Source: Gerris lacustris (taxonomy: Eukaryota; Arthropoda; Insecta; Hemiptera; Gerridae). From it: a DNA stretch of 64,000 nucleotides. The notes beneath the pieces were generated by a model. That model saw only the letters and a program-made list of their open reading frames with translations, was not told the DNA's origin and ran no database searches. The translations under genes were made by a program, and so were the position numbers. Positions 1-12,566 of this stretch are shown here, in pieces; the first letter of the stretch is position 1, and every line of letters starts with the position of its first letter. The stretch covers positions 13,393,877 through 13,457,876 of the forward strand of contig OX578282.1 in NCBI GenBank assembly GCA_951217055.1, read 5' to 3'.

Positions 1-803
1 GCACGAAATTCTTTTGACAGCGGCTTTATGCAGACTGTCCTGCCGTGTACGTCAGCAACAATGTCTATCTCTTTAAGAGAGCGTCAATATTAGTATCTCT
101 AAGGTTATATAAATATTAATAGATTTCACATTCTAGAACAACAGTCATGTCATAACCCAAATAAAAACATAACCGAATTAACTAAGATCGTAACAACATT
201 TCAATTATAAAAATGTGCTGACATCAACGTATTCTAATAATTTTACATAAATAATATTTCACAAATAATAAATAATATTATACAACTCATAAATAATAGT
301 GCCCAAATTATGATGAATATTACATAAATTATAAATAGCATTTCACAAGCAGTATTTATGATAGAAGAGATATCGATTCTTTATTTGAGGGAGTAGTCTC
401 TCAAAAGCCTTTATAGAGAGAATTTATCAATAGCAGTTCGTGGGTGGATCTATCTTACCCCTTTGCTGCAAAGGAAGATAGGATGTCTTTAGTGGGTACG
501 AAAATAATCACACTACCTACTCCCATTTCTCTTAGTTGGTTTGAGTTTATAAATTTTAGGGAAAACCTTAACTGTTTCTCCAACACTCCTTCGACTAACA
601 AATTCCTTTAATTTGACATAAAACCCACGTTTTTCTTGCTCAGTGTTTTAAATTAAATTTACTGACTAATTAAATAGTTATTACATACTATAAATTATTG
701 TTAGGAAGCTTGGTTACTGCTCAAACTTTTTTTTCTTTTCATGCGAAAAATAAAATTCTGAAAAAAAAACTATTGTGTAGAAAAATGCTATACTTTATTC
801 GTG
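1..803. other. AT-rich non-coding stretch, nothing recognised
   Basis: No open frame with convincing codon content and no terminal inverted repeat or RNA signature was seen. Probably intron or intergenic DNA upstream of the Beat-like exons. Confidence 0.5.
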
Positions 804-1211
804 TTTGCTTCCGACCTTAACGCAAGTAACACTTTCGTTTTCTTCAGTAAGCTCAAATAATTTTTGTTTTTATGTCTCCGAATTCCAAAATTCCTAAACA
901 GAAATATTTTTCACACATCACGAAGCATTTGTGGTTTTACGTTTATCTGTTTGTCTGTCCTTAGACTTACTTGCAAACCACCAAGTTTTCAAAACCTACT
1001 TATCTGATTTTAATGGAATTTGGATGGTATGTCATAATTAGCCCACTGTTGTTTCCTTATTAATTTCACATTTCTGCGCCCATTTTCACATTATATCGAA
1101 TTGAAATAAATTTAGTCTTAAGGAATCGAAACATTTATTTCCTAGTGAGATCCCAATATTTTGACGCAAGGAAGCTATGTGCTACACTATTTGACAGACT
1201 GTTTATTTTTT
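804..1211 (-). mobile_element. Family E element (copy E1), Helentron-like non-autonomous
   Basis: Read on the minus strand it runs from the family's 5' module (the GACTGCC / GGCACATAGCTTCC type end, here at 1166-1211) to its 3' end TTGCTTCCGA at 804. It also holds the family's short GACAGACA-type tract (about 945-960) and the segment reading AAACTACTCGTCC in other copies. It is diverged and internally shortened relative to E6. Confidence 0.6.
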
Positions 1212-1389
1212 TGAAATAGCTTGATTATTGTTGGTTCCATTACATTGTATGTATTTCTAACTTATATTTATAAATATTTTAAAAAATACCCGTCGTACAA
1301 TTTTCTTATAAATGTTTCGTTTTCTCATCTAATGGTACCAGCTAATTAGATTTTTCCTCCTTAATCACGAATAACTGAAGTAAAAAAGT

Positions 1390-2428
1390 ACGTGTGGTGT
1401 CACGGGACACCCGGTAGGAACGAAGTTCCTTACATTTTTCATTAAATATAAATTATAAAATCACACTGCTAAGTACGTATACACTGCTAACTACTTATAC
1501 ATGGCGGAGTTAGAAAAGAGACAAAATTAAAAGTAAAGAACTGTTTGTACCTAGCAGAATTAAGGCAAAAATAAAAGAAAATCATTATTTGTATCATTAA
1601 AGCAAGCGTCTTACTATAAATATATATTGAATATAAGAAAAAAGTTTATAGTTAAAGAGTATGTTTGTTAAAGGATGTTGGATCAAAATAGGACTTTTTT
1701 CTACCTACCCGGCCTATTAATTTAAAATATTATAAAATATATCTCATCCCTACTCTAAAGCTTCTGCTTGTATCCGGTTGAAATTTAACATGCCTGTTTC
1801 AATTGTACTTTAGACAATGTGTAAGAAGTTTTATTAAAATCGTTATACGTTAGAACGGAAGATATCGGTAAAATGTTGTTTTCTTTATTTTAAACGTTTG
1901 GGTCCACTTTAATAAATTTAGCGATCTTTATCACTTCATAACAGTGTCGGTGTTCGTTTTACTAAAAAATATATTTAATAAAGTTGTTTGTCTCATTAAA
2001 TAGATGAAGTTAGACTTTTTTCTTGGATTAATTACGCAGTATTATAATAAAATACCTAATATATTGAAATAAGCGTGAGCACAGATCAATTTTACTTTTA
2101 ACAAGACCGTGATTATATTTTCGATATTTACAAAACCAAGTGACATTTTGACATATAACAAAAAAAAACTTTTTTTCTCGTCTTTTTGAAGCTTAAGTTT
2201 ACGCGAGCGTTGCGCGTGAACGCTTGGGCGGATAACGATTTCCAACGAACTCAGCCTGGGCATTGGTAAAATGAACATGTGTACCAAATTTCAACTAACT
2301 CGGTGATCTTTTACTCAAGTTATCGTCATCGGTAGATTTCGTGACGGATTTTGCGTGACGGTGATTTTGGTTATTTTTTTCAGATTCACTTCTGGGGGTC
2401 CAGAGCGTGCCATAAGGAACTTCGTTCC
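1390..2428 (+). mobile_element. Family A element (copy A1, about 1.04 kb), Helentron-like non-autonomous
   Basis: One of three long copies (with 27523-28425 and 52843-53770). The 5' end holds two small hairpins: GGTGTC/GACACC, then the near-palindrome GGAACGAAGTTCC at 1417-1429. The 3' end closes with GGAACTTCGTTCC at about 2416-2428, so the ends form a short inverted repeat. The middle (about 1790-2330) is the core shared with families B and E, including a conserved internal palindrome around 2197-2222. No coding capacity; the short minus-strand frame at 2042-2287 is a by-product. Assignment to Helentron/HINE elements is by structure only. Confidence 0.7.
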
Positions 2429-2525
2429 AAAAAAGTCTGACAATTAGTGTGACAGCCTCTTCGGTCACTTGAGTACAAAATTAATTATATGAATTTACGG
2501 AACGAAATAGTATAAATATAGTTAT

Positions 2526-3057
2526 AGACCAGGAGATACCGTGCAAAAAAAGTGACTGACTAACATCAAGCTAGCTACAATTGTGTGTACAAGTTAATCT
2601 TTTAGTGCCTTTTAAGAATATTTGGTCGGCTAAGTTTGTCTGCGGGACATAGCTAGGCAATAGGAAATTGAGAAAAACAAACTGGTGGAGAGCGGACTTT
2701 ATGGTGGACAATGTGATTTTCATGATCTTGAGAACTAACTTACTTAGTAGACCAAACTTTAAGTTGATTATAATTTGTTACTTAATAGTTGACCTCTTTG
2801 ATTTGGAGTAATATTTGACAAACTAACCAATTAAGTGACAAACTACCATCAGCTTGAGTTTTGGTATACTAAGTTCGTATTCAGGATCATTAAAATGACA
2901 TGGTCCACAATAAAGGGGGGATTTTGCTGCTCTTCACCGTTCTGTTTTATTCAAATGCCTATTGCCAAGCTATGTCCCGAAGAAAAAAGATTAACTTGGA
3001 CAAAAAAGTCCAGCTTGGTGATGATCAGACACTTTTTTGTACGCTATTTCCTGGAAT
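2526..3057. mobile_element. Family C long-TIR element (copy C1)
   Basis: The two halves are inverted copies of each other over about 200 bp. The left end begins GACCAGGAGATA and the right end closes with TATTTCCTGGAA. Both arms carry the family landmarks: a CATCAAGCTAG-type stretch, TTCGTCTGCGGGACATAG, and the ATGGTGGACAATGTGATTTTC segment. Flanks read TA on both sides, suggesting a TA target duplication as in Tc1/mariner-type elements. No transposase. Four further copies or fragments lie in the window. Confidence 0.75.
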
Positions 3058-4461
3058 ATTAAGGATAAATTTAACTATCCAAAGATTATTCAAGTTTCAA
3101 AGTTAATAGAAAATAGAAAATAAATCATAATTTACCGCCCACGAGTTAAATAAAAATTAAAAAAACAAGCCTAATATAATCTATTAGTTCTGGAACAACT
3201 ACTAATTTACTGAGTATTATCAAAAATCAATTAGTTTAAAAGTATACTTAATAACTCCAATGGGAGTATATGCAGTATATTACTACCCCATGTAATTTCA
3301 GTCGGGAAATGTATGAAAGTGAATATTTGAGTCGAAAGACCATAAATCCTCTAGTTTTCTCTGAGAAGAGAAAAAAACAAGTAACTCTAAAAACTGTAAA
3401 TTACAGGGGTTTCCATTGGAGGACTGTTATAGGTTTGATTTGTCAACCTTTCTTTTTGTATTGTATTGGTTTCTTCGCTATCCATCAGATATGTTAAAAT
3501 GATTGAATTTTGTTGTTTGTTGTTTTTGTTGAAAAATCATCTACTTCTTTTTCTCAAAACTACTTTAACCTATTTTTCACTTCTCTTATCACCGAAGGCG
3601 TTAGTTCTGTTCTATTTTCCACCGTGCTGTCCTCTGATCTTTTGTATCAAGATTGAATCTGATATTCTCCTTTGCTCAGGTTTGCTCCAAGGGAAATGTT
3701 GAAACGTGACAAGGCTAAAGCTTTGAATTTAAGTTGAAGAGCCCGAGATAGAAACCTTCGTCGCTTCTCTCACTGCGCCCTTAGAAACGCAAACCGATAA
3801 AGATAAGGGAATATATTCAAAGCCTTGTCGGGGTTTCTCTTACTTTTAAGACCTTCTCATGTCTTAAAGGGAAATTTGATATTACCAGGTTAAATTTTCT
3901 GCTGTTGTAGCAGGTCGAGTTTGAGATAGTTTGCGGTTTCATATCTCTTTTGAATTTTTAGACCACGATTCCTTAGCTGCACTTGAGTGTAAAACTTGAA
4001 TGATAGTCTTTAGAGAAACGTCGCTAAGGTTTCAAAATATAAACTCCTTACCTCAAAAGTAAGGTTTAACTGCATACTAACTCCTATTTAAGCAGGTTTC
4101 TCAAACGGTTCAAAGGTTAAGAATGAAAGTCAATTTTACTTTTACAAAACAACAGCAAAGGTTTGGCTTCAACCCTTTAGAGTTTCCGAAGACTCCCTTT
4201 GATTCACTTACAAAAGCATTATGAACATTGACATCGAAATATACTGAAATTTCCTTTATTCTTACCTTATAGAAATGGTCTTTACTTAGATTCTATCTCT
4301 TTCAACAAATGTTACGATAATATTAACTTATCTCACCTCTATTAACATTAAACAATCTTAACTTTTGATCAAATATTTGTACAAGGAGTGGAATAAAGTT
4401 AACATTTATGTTAAACAAAGTGTATACTTGGATTCTTACTTCAATTTTCCCGGGAAAATAT
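3058..4461. other. Non-coding, no assignable features
   Basis: Contains several short frames with lysine/phenylalanine-rich, low-information translations. No splice-flanked coding exon, RNA or repeat boundary was recognised. Confidence 0.4.
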
Positions 4462-4671
4462 TGAGACGCAGTTGACGCAGGGCAGGGCAGTACAGCTTTT
4501 TCAACCACAGATATATATGAAACCACACGAATTGAGACGTAGAGTAGGGCAGAGCAGTACTACACCACATGTGCACTACCCGACGTTAGTGGATCAGGCG
4601 TCTCAATTGGCCTCGTGTAATTCTGTGGTTGAAAAAACTTTTCTGCTCTGCCCTGTGTCACCTACGTCTTA
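4462..4671. mobile_element. Family G palindromic MITE (copy G1)
   Basis: Inverted arms of about 80 bp: TGAGACGCAG on the left and the complement of CACCTACGTCTTA on the right. Both contain GGGCAG.GCAG and the stretch TTTTTTCAACCACAGA. ATAT flanks both ends, a candidate 4-bp target duplication. A diverged relative is at 27090-27235. The frames crossing it are repeat shadows. Confidence 0.65.
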
Positions 4672-5587
4672 ATATACGACAGAGCTTATTGTTTCGTCAA
4701 ATAATTCAATAGCCATAAATAATAAATTTATTAATAAAGTTGGCAATTTGCCAAACTTATTAGACTGCATAAATTTCCCGTTGAAAAGCAGATAAGCATT
4801 TTTTAAATTAAAATGTTTAACTTGCAACTTGATAATTTAGCTCGAAGTATTTGATTTATCACTGCAGTAAATAAGTTAGCTTTGAGTGACTAATTCACAC
4901 TTAGGGCGTCTGGGTGGCCGAGCAAGGCATCAGCTTGGAACACACCCAATATCGGAACAAAATTACACGACCCATAACATAGGATTGATTTTTCCCCCTC
5001 TTTAGTTTACTGCTAAATTTCAATTCTTTCTAATGTTGAAATGAAAGGAAACTATTGGCATTATTATTAAATGCATTTGTTAACGTTATTCTACACTATA
5101 AATAAAATTAGACTATTTTATTTTTTTAAACTTTATGTCAATATACTTTTTTCTCATATTTAAAATGAACTCGATTAGTAAAAACTGTAAAGCTTTTCCC
5201 AGTGAAATTCGTTTAGTGAACGGATTGAATTCCGACTTTTCGCATTTTGAGGAGTTTAAGGTGCATCGTGATGTTTACTTGAAACAATTAACACCACGAT
5301 GCACCACATCCCTGAAGATGCTACCAGTAGTGGAAGCAAAACGACGGAATTCAACCCCTTCACTAAGCTATTTACCGGAAAACCAAGCTATTTTTATTAC
5401 GACTCAAACCATGGAAGCCTACGCAGGCTTTGAGGAAAATTCCATTTCTGGATTTACACAATCCCAGCTGATATTTTTGAGAGGGATTTGTTTTAATTAT
5501 ACTAATCCCAGAAATGGATTCCACTGGAAAATCTAGAATGATTAGATCCTACAAAATAATAATGGAAAATTATTATCTGGATGATAA

Positions 5588-6106
5588 ATGTTGAGATTAC
5601 AGTTATCTTTATTCTTAATTATACAATCCTTATTTACTGTTAAAAGTCTTTTCACAACATTTCAGGCTCTTAAAATTTTCAAATGTCCAAAAGTCTCATC
5701 AATTCTCGAAATACCGAAAATTATCTTTCGCCTTTTTCCGGTTCAAGTCCTAGTTAGAAAATCAGGTGGCATTAAAGCCCAGTTGAAATTCAGAAATGCT
5801 TGCAAAGGGGTTCTTCTCATCTCCGAAGCTCAGCTGTCAGTCGAGGTAAACAGTGCGGGAGGTTTAGATATTAATAACGGGGAGGATAGGGCAAGGTGTT
5901 TTCTCTCATTAGGCTTTGCTAGAAGAGGAAAAGGGTTCATGAAGGAAACAGGTGGAAGCAGCTCAAGGATTAATACCTACCCCCCAAGGCTTTGGGTTAG
6001 ATCCCTATTTAAACCTGCAGAAACCATCCCTACCGCTAAAGGGGGTTTATATAAACTCTCGTCCTTTCTAACCGATACCCGCAGAGCACATGCCCTTCTA
6101 CCTTAA
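5588..6106 (+). CDS. Unrecognised 172-residue open frame (doubtful)
   Basis: The longest uninterrupted frame in the window. It starts MLRLQLSLFLIIQSLF, a hydrophobic stretch that would pass as a signal peptide, followed by a mixed, fairly basic remainder without recognisable domain motifs. Local base composition is clearly richer in G and C from about 5740 to 6110 than in flanking DNA, which lengthens open frames by itself. No polypyrimidine tract, promoter or polyadenylation signal stands out. Just upstream (5135-5536) is another frame containing the hairpin GTGCATCGTG/CACGATGCAC (5261-5304), so the region may instead be a fragment of an unidentified repeat. I assign no function. Confidence 0.2.
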   Translation: MLRLQLSLFLIIQSLFTVKSLFTTFQALKIFKCPKVSSILEIPKIIFRLFPVQVLVRKSGGIKAQLKFRNACKGVLLISEAQLSVEVNSAGGLDINNGEDRARCFLSLGFARRGKGFMKETGGSSSRINTYPPRLWVRSLFKPAETIPTAKGGLYKLSSFLTDTRRAHALLP

Positions 6107-7584
6107 CCTGGAAAAACCTTTTGGATCTAGTTATTAATCATGACACGCTTCGGAGAATCTTTAATTAATTATAAACCAGGAACACTGTCGAGGAAAATAC
6201 TCCAATGTGTGGGTTTTGGAAAGATTAAACTTCAACAAAAAGACATGCTTCTTGAACAATTAAAAAAAAAAATTACATTGGTAAGAATTAAGTAAATAAA
6301 TATTTTATTAAGATAGTAGTAATTAAAGATGAAGATAGTTTCTTATTTATAAAAAATAGTAATGTTTATTTGACTTCAAAAAGTATACTTTTAAAAATCA
6401 TACTTTAAGTAAAGATATGGAAAATTTTATTTTACTTTAAAAAAAAATAACGTTAATAAAGTAAAGAAGATAGTAAGAATCATTACTAAAAACTATGCTG
6501 CAGCTTTTTTTATTGCTGAAGTTTTAGCTTTAAAGTCACTACTTAAAGAAGAGTCGGGTTTTTTATCAAGTTCGTTTTAATAGCTTTGTTTTAACTTCCT
6601 TTACTGTGAAGATTTCTAGGTTAATCGATATTGTTATTAAGTTTCTTTTTTTATTTAAAAAAAATATATATAATCTCCATAACTTACTTTGAGGTGAAGA
6701 ATACTTGAGTGCTTAACATGCTAGGTTTTAACTTATAAAATGTTAATAGCTTTTAATATTGAGGATTATTTTCATTTAAAATTTTAGGCTTAAGAATTTC
6801 AAGTAATTTAATCGCGAATATTATTTAAGCCCGAAGTACCAAGAATGGTTAAGAGAGGAATGTTTTAGGTAAACAATATCATGAATTAATAGTTATTATA
6901 GGTAATACTTCACTTCATTTTAGTTCAGATTAAGTTCTTAAATCTAATTATGTTGAAGCATACCTATAATTGTGTTTTAGCATAATGCTCCTTTTATCAG
7001 ATCCCGTAAATTCATTAGTTCTCTCAAACAACACTGAAAAACTTAACCATAAGCTAACGCATAACCTAACCTACATAATTTACCTATAATTGCTAAAATA
7101 ATTGACAACTCAACCAAATATGTATCAAACTCAATTATATTAGTAATTGAGTCGGGGAGAGAAACTAATCGGAAAATACGTATCCATGAATTTCCTTTAT
7201 CATTTTGCAATCCTTAGGGCAATTTATTAGACTTTGTTATCTTTTAATGAGATATTTCATTTCCAATGTCTTTCAGCTCAATATAAGAATTAATGCAATG
7301 GTATAATGAGTTAATATTCGAGAAAATGCCTAATGTTGGTACTTATTGACTTGGTGGGCCAATAGGCCAGTTTGTTTTGTTCTTTTTAATCAGAAGAAGA
7401 GACACAAGCCACGTAAATTCCTTTAAGAACTCAATAACTCTAAGTTGAGCTTTAAAGTTACGTAATGAGACATATTACAATTAAAATAGACACCTCTCCA
7501 CCATAAGGTAATTATTTTCTTGAAATTTGGAATACATGTTACTACCATAGGGGTAAGGTTATCCATGTAAGTGCTCACGTGAAA
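6107..7584. other. AT-rich non-coding stretch, nothing recognised
   Basis: Stop codons are frequent in all frames, with runs of A and T. No repeats with definable ends were seen. Confidence 0.5.
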
Positions 7585-8004
7585 CGCAAGGGCGCATACG
7601 GTTGTAATTAATATAGAGCTATCTGCGGCCTACTTTCGACAAACCATCCAAATTGAATAACAATCAGATGACTACTTTTAAAGATATTGGTGTAAATAAA
7701 TGTATGTTTGTGTGCATGTGGAAGAGAAACTAATGGGAGCAGAAGGTTTTAATTTGTATGAGACCAACAATGGGCTAATTATGACCTACCATCTAAATTT
7801 CATTTAAAACCAGACGAGTAGTTTTTAAGATATGTTGGTTCGCAAAAAAAAAGAGCGTGGTGACGGAGAGACAGTCTGAAGTCAAGGTCTGAAACGGATT
7901 TGTGTCTTCAAATTTTTGAACTCAGGGTCAAATTTTTGAAATTATTATTATTATTTTTTTTTCAGAACAATTACATAGCTTCCGTTATCTTCGGTGAATA
8001 ATTA
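7585..8004 (+). mobile_element. Family E element (copy E2), 5'-truncated
   Basis: Matches the interior of E6, from the CGCATACGG / CTACTTTCGA region through the ATGTTGGTTCGCAAAA segment. It ends in the family 3' hairpin GCTTCCGTTATCTTCGGT. The distal 5' module is absent. Confidence 0.6.
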
Positions 8005-8329
8005 AAATAAATAAATAAATAACTGCGTCAATAACAAAAATGTTCATTTTACTGTCCAGAAGAAAATTGAAATTAAAAATATTTTACTACGATGATAGTT
8101 CCATAATTATTCAAATAATTGCAGTTCATGAACTTGATTGTGTCAATTTTCGTTGTTGAAAGCCAACATTATGTAAACTTTACAGTAATCATTTGTGTTT
8201 TGATTTTATTTTCTTTCAAACAGACTTTTTATAAAGCCATTTTTTATAGTTTAAATTCAATCTGATTATCAACTGTGTTTATTTCTTCTTTATATCCATC
8301 TTCCATTCAAGTTTTGAAATTGTGGGTGA

Positions 8330-9135
8330 TGAATATTTGATTGAAAGATAGCTTCTTAAAAATGTTGATCCTTTATAATGTTGATTATTTGGTTAAAATC
8401 TAGCTCGTTTAGAAATTGGTTTGTGTTAATCATTGGTTGAAATTTAGCTCCTTCTGAATTTCTGAGGTTAATTATTTGGTTTAAAGGTAGCTTTTTCATA
8501 AGGTAGAATTTTGCATGTTATTATCTGGTTAAAATCCAGTTCCTTCGGAATTTTGTGTTAATTATCTGGTTTAAATCCAGTTCCTTCAGAATATTGTGTT
8601 AATTATCTAGTTTAAATGTAGTTCCTTCAGAATTTTGTGTTAATTATCTGGTTTAGATGTAGTTCCTTCAGAATTTTGTTTTAATTATCTGGTTTAAATG
8701 TAGTTCCTTCAGAATATTGTGTTAATTATCTGGTTTATATGTAGTTCATACAGAATTTTGTGTTAATTATCTGGTTTAAATCCAGTTTCTTCAGAATTTT
8801 GTGTTAATTATCTGGTTTAAATGTATTTCCTTCAGAATTTTGTGTTAATTATCTGGTTTAAATGTAGTTCCTTCAGAATTTTGTTTTAATTATCTGGTTT
8901 AAATGTAGTTCCTTCAGAATATTGTGTTAATTATCTGGTTTATATGTAGTTCATACAGAATTTTGTGTTAATTATCTGGTTTAAATCCAGTTTCTTCAGA
9001 ATTTTGTGTTAATTATCTGGTTTAAATGTATTTCCTTCAGAATTTTGTGTTAATTATCTGGTTTAAATGTAGTTCCTTCAGAATTTTGTGTTAATTATTT
9101 GGTTGAAATCAAGCTCCTTCAGAATTTGGAATGTA
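8330..9135 (+). repeat. 41-bp minisatellite with 205-bp higher-order unit
   Basis: Tandem array with a 41-bp monomer built on TTAATTATCTGGTTTAAATG and TTCCTTCAGAATTTTG. Copies are degenerate from about 8330 to 8495 and regular from 8495 to 9135. Within it, 8671-8875 and 8876-9080 are identical as far as I can read: five monomers of distinct variants duplicated together (205 bp = 5 x 41). Confidence 0.9.
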
Positions 9136-9338
9136 ATTATTTGGTTCTTAGCTAGTTCGTTGTAAAATTAAATTGGCAATTTTCGGTTGATAGCTGGATC
9201 TATATAAGTTTACTGTTCAAGTCGAGAGACGGTGTCTTTTTAACGATTTAAACCTACATCAGTATATTATCTATAGATTAATTTTACAGAGCTGGCTCCC
9301 ATCAACAAATATTTATCAGTGTCAGATGAAATGAAGTT

Positions 9339-9762
9339 AAAAATAGACTGCCAATTAGTGTGGCACATAGCTTCCTCGCATCCTATCATGTACTTTATTG
9401 TTATATTAACATTAAAATTATTGTTATATTGTTAATTGTGTAAAAACTATTAATAGTTTTAGCGATCTTTAACACTTTATAGCGGTGTCGCTGTTGGTTT
9501 TACTAAAAAATTGTATTTGAAAAAAATGTTTGTCTCATTGAATAGATGAAGTTAGATTTTTTTCCCGACCTAAAATTTCAATTTTAAATTTGAAGTTCAC
9601 GTTTACGCGAGCGTTGCTCGTTAACGCTTGGACGGATAACGTTGTCCAACGAACTCGTCCTGGGCATTGGTAAAACGAACATGTATACCAAATTTCATCA
9701 ATATCGGTCGACATTTACTCAAGTTATCGTCGCACGTTTCATAATTCGCGGACACACAGACC

Positions 9763-9814
<52 letters not shown>

Positions 9815-9945
9815 CGAGACCAAAAATGTTCCCTGATGTCTGAAACGGATTTCTGTCTTGGAATTTTTAAAATCGGAGGCATAAAAGTTTTTCGTTCTCA
9901 AAAGTGAACACAATACTTCCGTTACCTTCGGTAAGCTCGGAAGCA
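9339..9945 (+). mobile_element. Family E element with A/B core (copy E3, chimeric)
   Basis: The 5' end is the family E module (AAATAGACTGCCAATTAG, then GGCACATAGCTTCCTCGC). The 3' end is the family E hairpin (CTTCCGTTACC-TTC-GGTAA-GCTCGGAAGC, 9915-9945). The middle (about 9455-9730) is instead the core of families A and B: TTTAGCGATCTTTAACACTT through ATCGGTCGACATTTACTCAAG. A (GACA)n tract of about 12 units lies at 9763-9814. No coding capacity; the frames with DRQTDRQ runs are microsatellite shadows. Confidence 0.75.
9763..9814 (+). repeat. (GACA)n microsatellite inside E3
   Basis: About 12 tetranucleotide units at the position where family B copies also carry (TGTC)n, so the tract is a structural part of these elements. 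Confidence 0.9.
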
Positions 9946-10552
9946 ATAAAGAAAGAAAGAGTTGTCTAAAGTCGATTGTTCCATCAATATTGCTCTAGCG
10001 ATAAGAAGTATATAAAAGAATGAGTCGTGTTATTAATAATACTCTAGAACTGATTCTATTGTATTGCTTAATTAACAATTCAAAACTAAATATCTTGTAA
10101 AACTATACTCTTGTTAAAATACAATATATACTTGGGTGTAATTTAAAAAAGAAAGATAAAGTTATAATCATCAACAATCTAATTTATTTTTCCATTCTTC
10201 ATAAATTGTTACAGACTATTTGCATTATCTAGAAGAAATGTATTTAGTATAATTTTAAGAATAATTTAATTTGTTTGAATGACTTAAAGAAAAGTGTTTG
10301 TGATTCTTATCGAGTTATGCTTTATGTGAGATAAATTAATAGTAGCGAATGTTGAGAAAAAAGTTATAAACGAAAGTTAAGAGATGGTAATTCAAACAAA
10401 TTTCTCTTATTTGTGTTTGCTCAACTATTTGAGTAAGTTTGTATTTTACGTTATCAAGACGAAAATAAATAAATAAAATGAAACAAGATTTGTTGATTTA
10501 TCGTTCTATCTCATGCTCTTTATCTCTTCTATATTATTCTGTTGTTACATCT
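9946..10552. other. AT-rich non-coding stretch, nothing recognised
   Basis: No coding or repeat boundary was seen between E3 and the next TIR element. Confidence 0.45.
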
Positions 10553-11117
10553 ACTAGAGTTTGACCAAGAAGTCATGGAAATGTGAGGAGTGCGCTAGTG
10601 TCGTCATGTACAGTCAGTTTTTGATATAATAGACCACGGTCAAAAAACACAGTGTTGTTCTTTTGTTATCAATAATTTGATTTTTGATAACTTCTATATT
10701 TTTTTAATATTTTATGCAAAAGGCAACACTGTACCTGATAAGAAATCACTAATAATGTACGATAATATCTTTATATTATTATTCATAATAATATTCTTTC
10801 AATTTAAATCGATTTTCTTCTTTCATAATCTATTATTTCTTCCTCTTTATTTCTGAGTTATAAGGATTTCGGACAGGTGTGACTATAATTTGTATTGTAT
10901 AAAAACAAACAAAACAGGAAACCTAACAGATTGGAAACCTTCTTGTTGTTTTTATTCGTGAGATTTGACGTGAACTGCGCATGTCATACAAACTAGAAAT
11001 GGGTATTGTCTTAGCACCCGACTGTACTGACTTCGGCACTACTCGGAAGTTCCGATTTTAAACGAAGTTAAGCTTTCCGTTTCTCCCGTGTTCATGACTT
11101 CTTGGTCGACCTCTAGT
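10553..11117. mobile_element. 565-bp MITE-like element with 25-bp TIR
   Basis: The left end, ACTAGAGTTTGACCAAGAAG followed by TCATG, is matched inverted at the right end by CATGACTTCTTGGTCGACCT followed by CTAGT (2-3 mismatches). No transposase frame. The target duplication is not clear, so the superfamily is undetermined. Confidence 0.6.
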
Positions 11118-11570
11118 TTATCACAGTCATTAATATTTTTGTATTTCTTCACGAGTAAATATATATCTTTCATCCTTCGTTATCTATACCTTATTAGTAA
11201 TATGGCAACAGTAACTTAATTTATAGATACATTTTCTAATACTGGGAATGAATCGTTATTCTTATATAATAATTAACTTTTGAAGTGGTACACATTAAAT
11301 AGTTTTAATAAATCTATCTAGATAGGTTAAATAAATAAATCTAGGATACATTTATTATATAAATAAGTAAATAATAAATAAATAAATATATAAATAAATA
11401 AATCTAGGATAGATTTATTATAGGCTAAATTTATCTAGGATAGATTTCATAGACTAAACACAGTAAAGTTGGGAAATTAATGCTAACAATAAGGTGTTAC
11501 TTTTTTTTCTAAGAAACATTTTCAGATATCATTTTCTGTAAAGAATTTATTTAATTTAAAATATAAAATA

Positions 11571-12199
11571 TACACTGCCAATTAGTATTTAGTATGACAC
11601 TTAACTTTCTCAAAATAAAAAATACATATCATCCCAACTATCCACCAATTCCTTTCAGTCTAGTTCCTAACTATTCACCGATTCTGTGCAAAATCTGTTC
11701 GTTAGACCTTGATAAATTAATGTTGATTGGATTATTACATTTGCGCCATGTGCAGAGGCTACTATAAATCCAAATTAGAATGTTATTCAAGCGGGACCGT
11801 TCAGGGCTTAACTTGATCAATCCCGGAATCGGATCAAAATTGCAGAATTTGTGCGTGTGGCAAGGCCTCACGTCTGCACACACGCAGTGGCAACTATAAA
11901 TCTAATAACAAGGACATTTATACGGGACCATCTAGAGTCTAACCCGTGTTGTAATTCGCTGAAAATTTCATCAAAATCAGATGAAAAGCGTGGATGTTAT
12001 GCGTGTGTCAGGAATTTTTGGACACAGACCGACAGATACGAAACAAAATTTGTTCAGGAAGGTTGAAAACGTAAAATGCAAGCGAATGTTTTGATTTTGG
12101 AGGTAAGAAATGTTCATAAAAAATGTTCACAACCCACCAGAAATGTTCCCAAAAATGAACACGGTGCTTCCGATACTTGGTAGACTCGGAAGCAATAAC
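11571..12199 (+). mobile_element. Family E element (copy E4), diverged
   Basis: Starts with TACACTGCCAATTAGTA and ends with the 3' hairpin GCTTCCGATACTTGGTAG plus ACTCGGAAGC. The interior is strongly diverged but keeps the CAAAATCAGATG / GACAGA region. It lies a few hundred bases upstream of the Beat-like exon and is probably intronic. Confidence 0.55.
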
Positions 12200-12566
12200 T
12201 ATATTACGACCTGCACTTTTCTGGGAATAACTTTCACTTCATGTAAACAACTCAACTTTTTAAGAGAAGACTACAAGGAATAAAGGATTTGGAGATTAGT
12301 GTATTTATTCGAAGAATAAACACACTCCTAATCCAAAATGTCACCTTTTATTTAGGCTTTGAAACATTAGCGAAATTATTGGTTACCTTTACATTTTATT
12401 CAGTAATGGACTAGGTTAGCTCTTTTATAGAATATCTATAAATATCGTAGTATGTTCATTCACTTCAAAAGTCTATTAGTATAATATTTTAACTTAAAAT
12501 TGATCATCAGTCCAAACTATAAAATATTGTTTTAAATTAATGTGTATTTTTATGTTGTTTATTCAG

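Noticed and set aside
4906..4965. tRNA-like TGGCCGAGCAAGG A-box
   Set aside because: No B box or acceptor pairing at the expected distance, so neither a tRNA nor a clear SINE.
8330..9135. CRISPR-like regular repeats
   Set aside because: The 41-bp units are contiguous without unique spacers and sit in eukaryotic DNA, so this is a minisatellite.
9621..9946. Open frames with SVCLSVCLSV or DRQTDRQT repeats
   Set aside because: They are translations of the (GACA)n tract within element E3, on both strands; no protein evidence.
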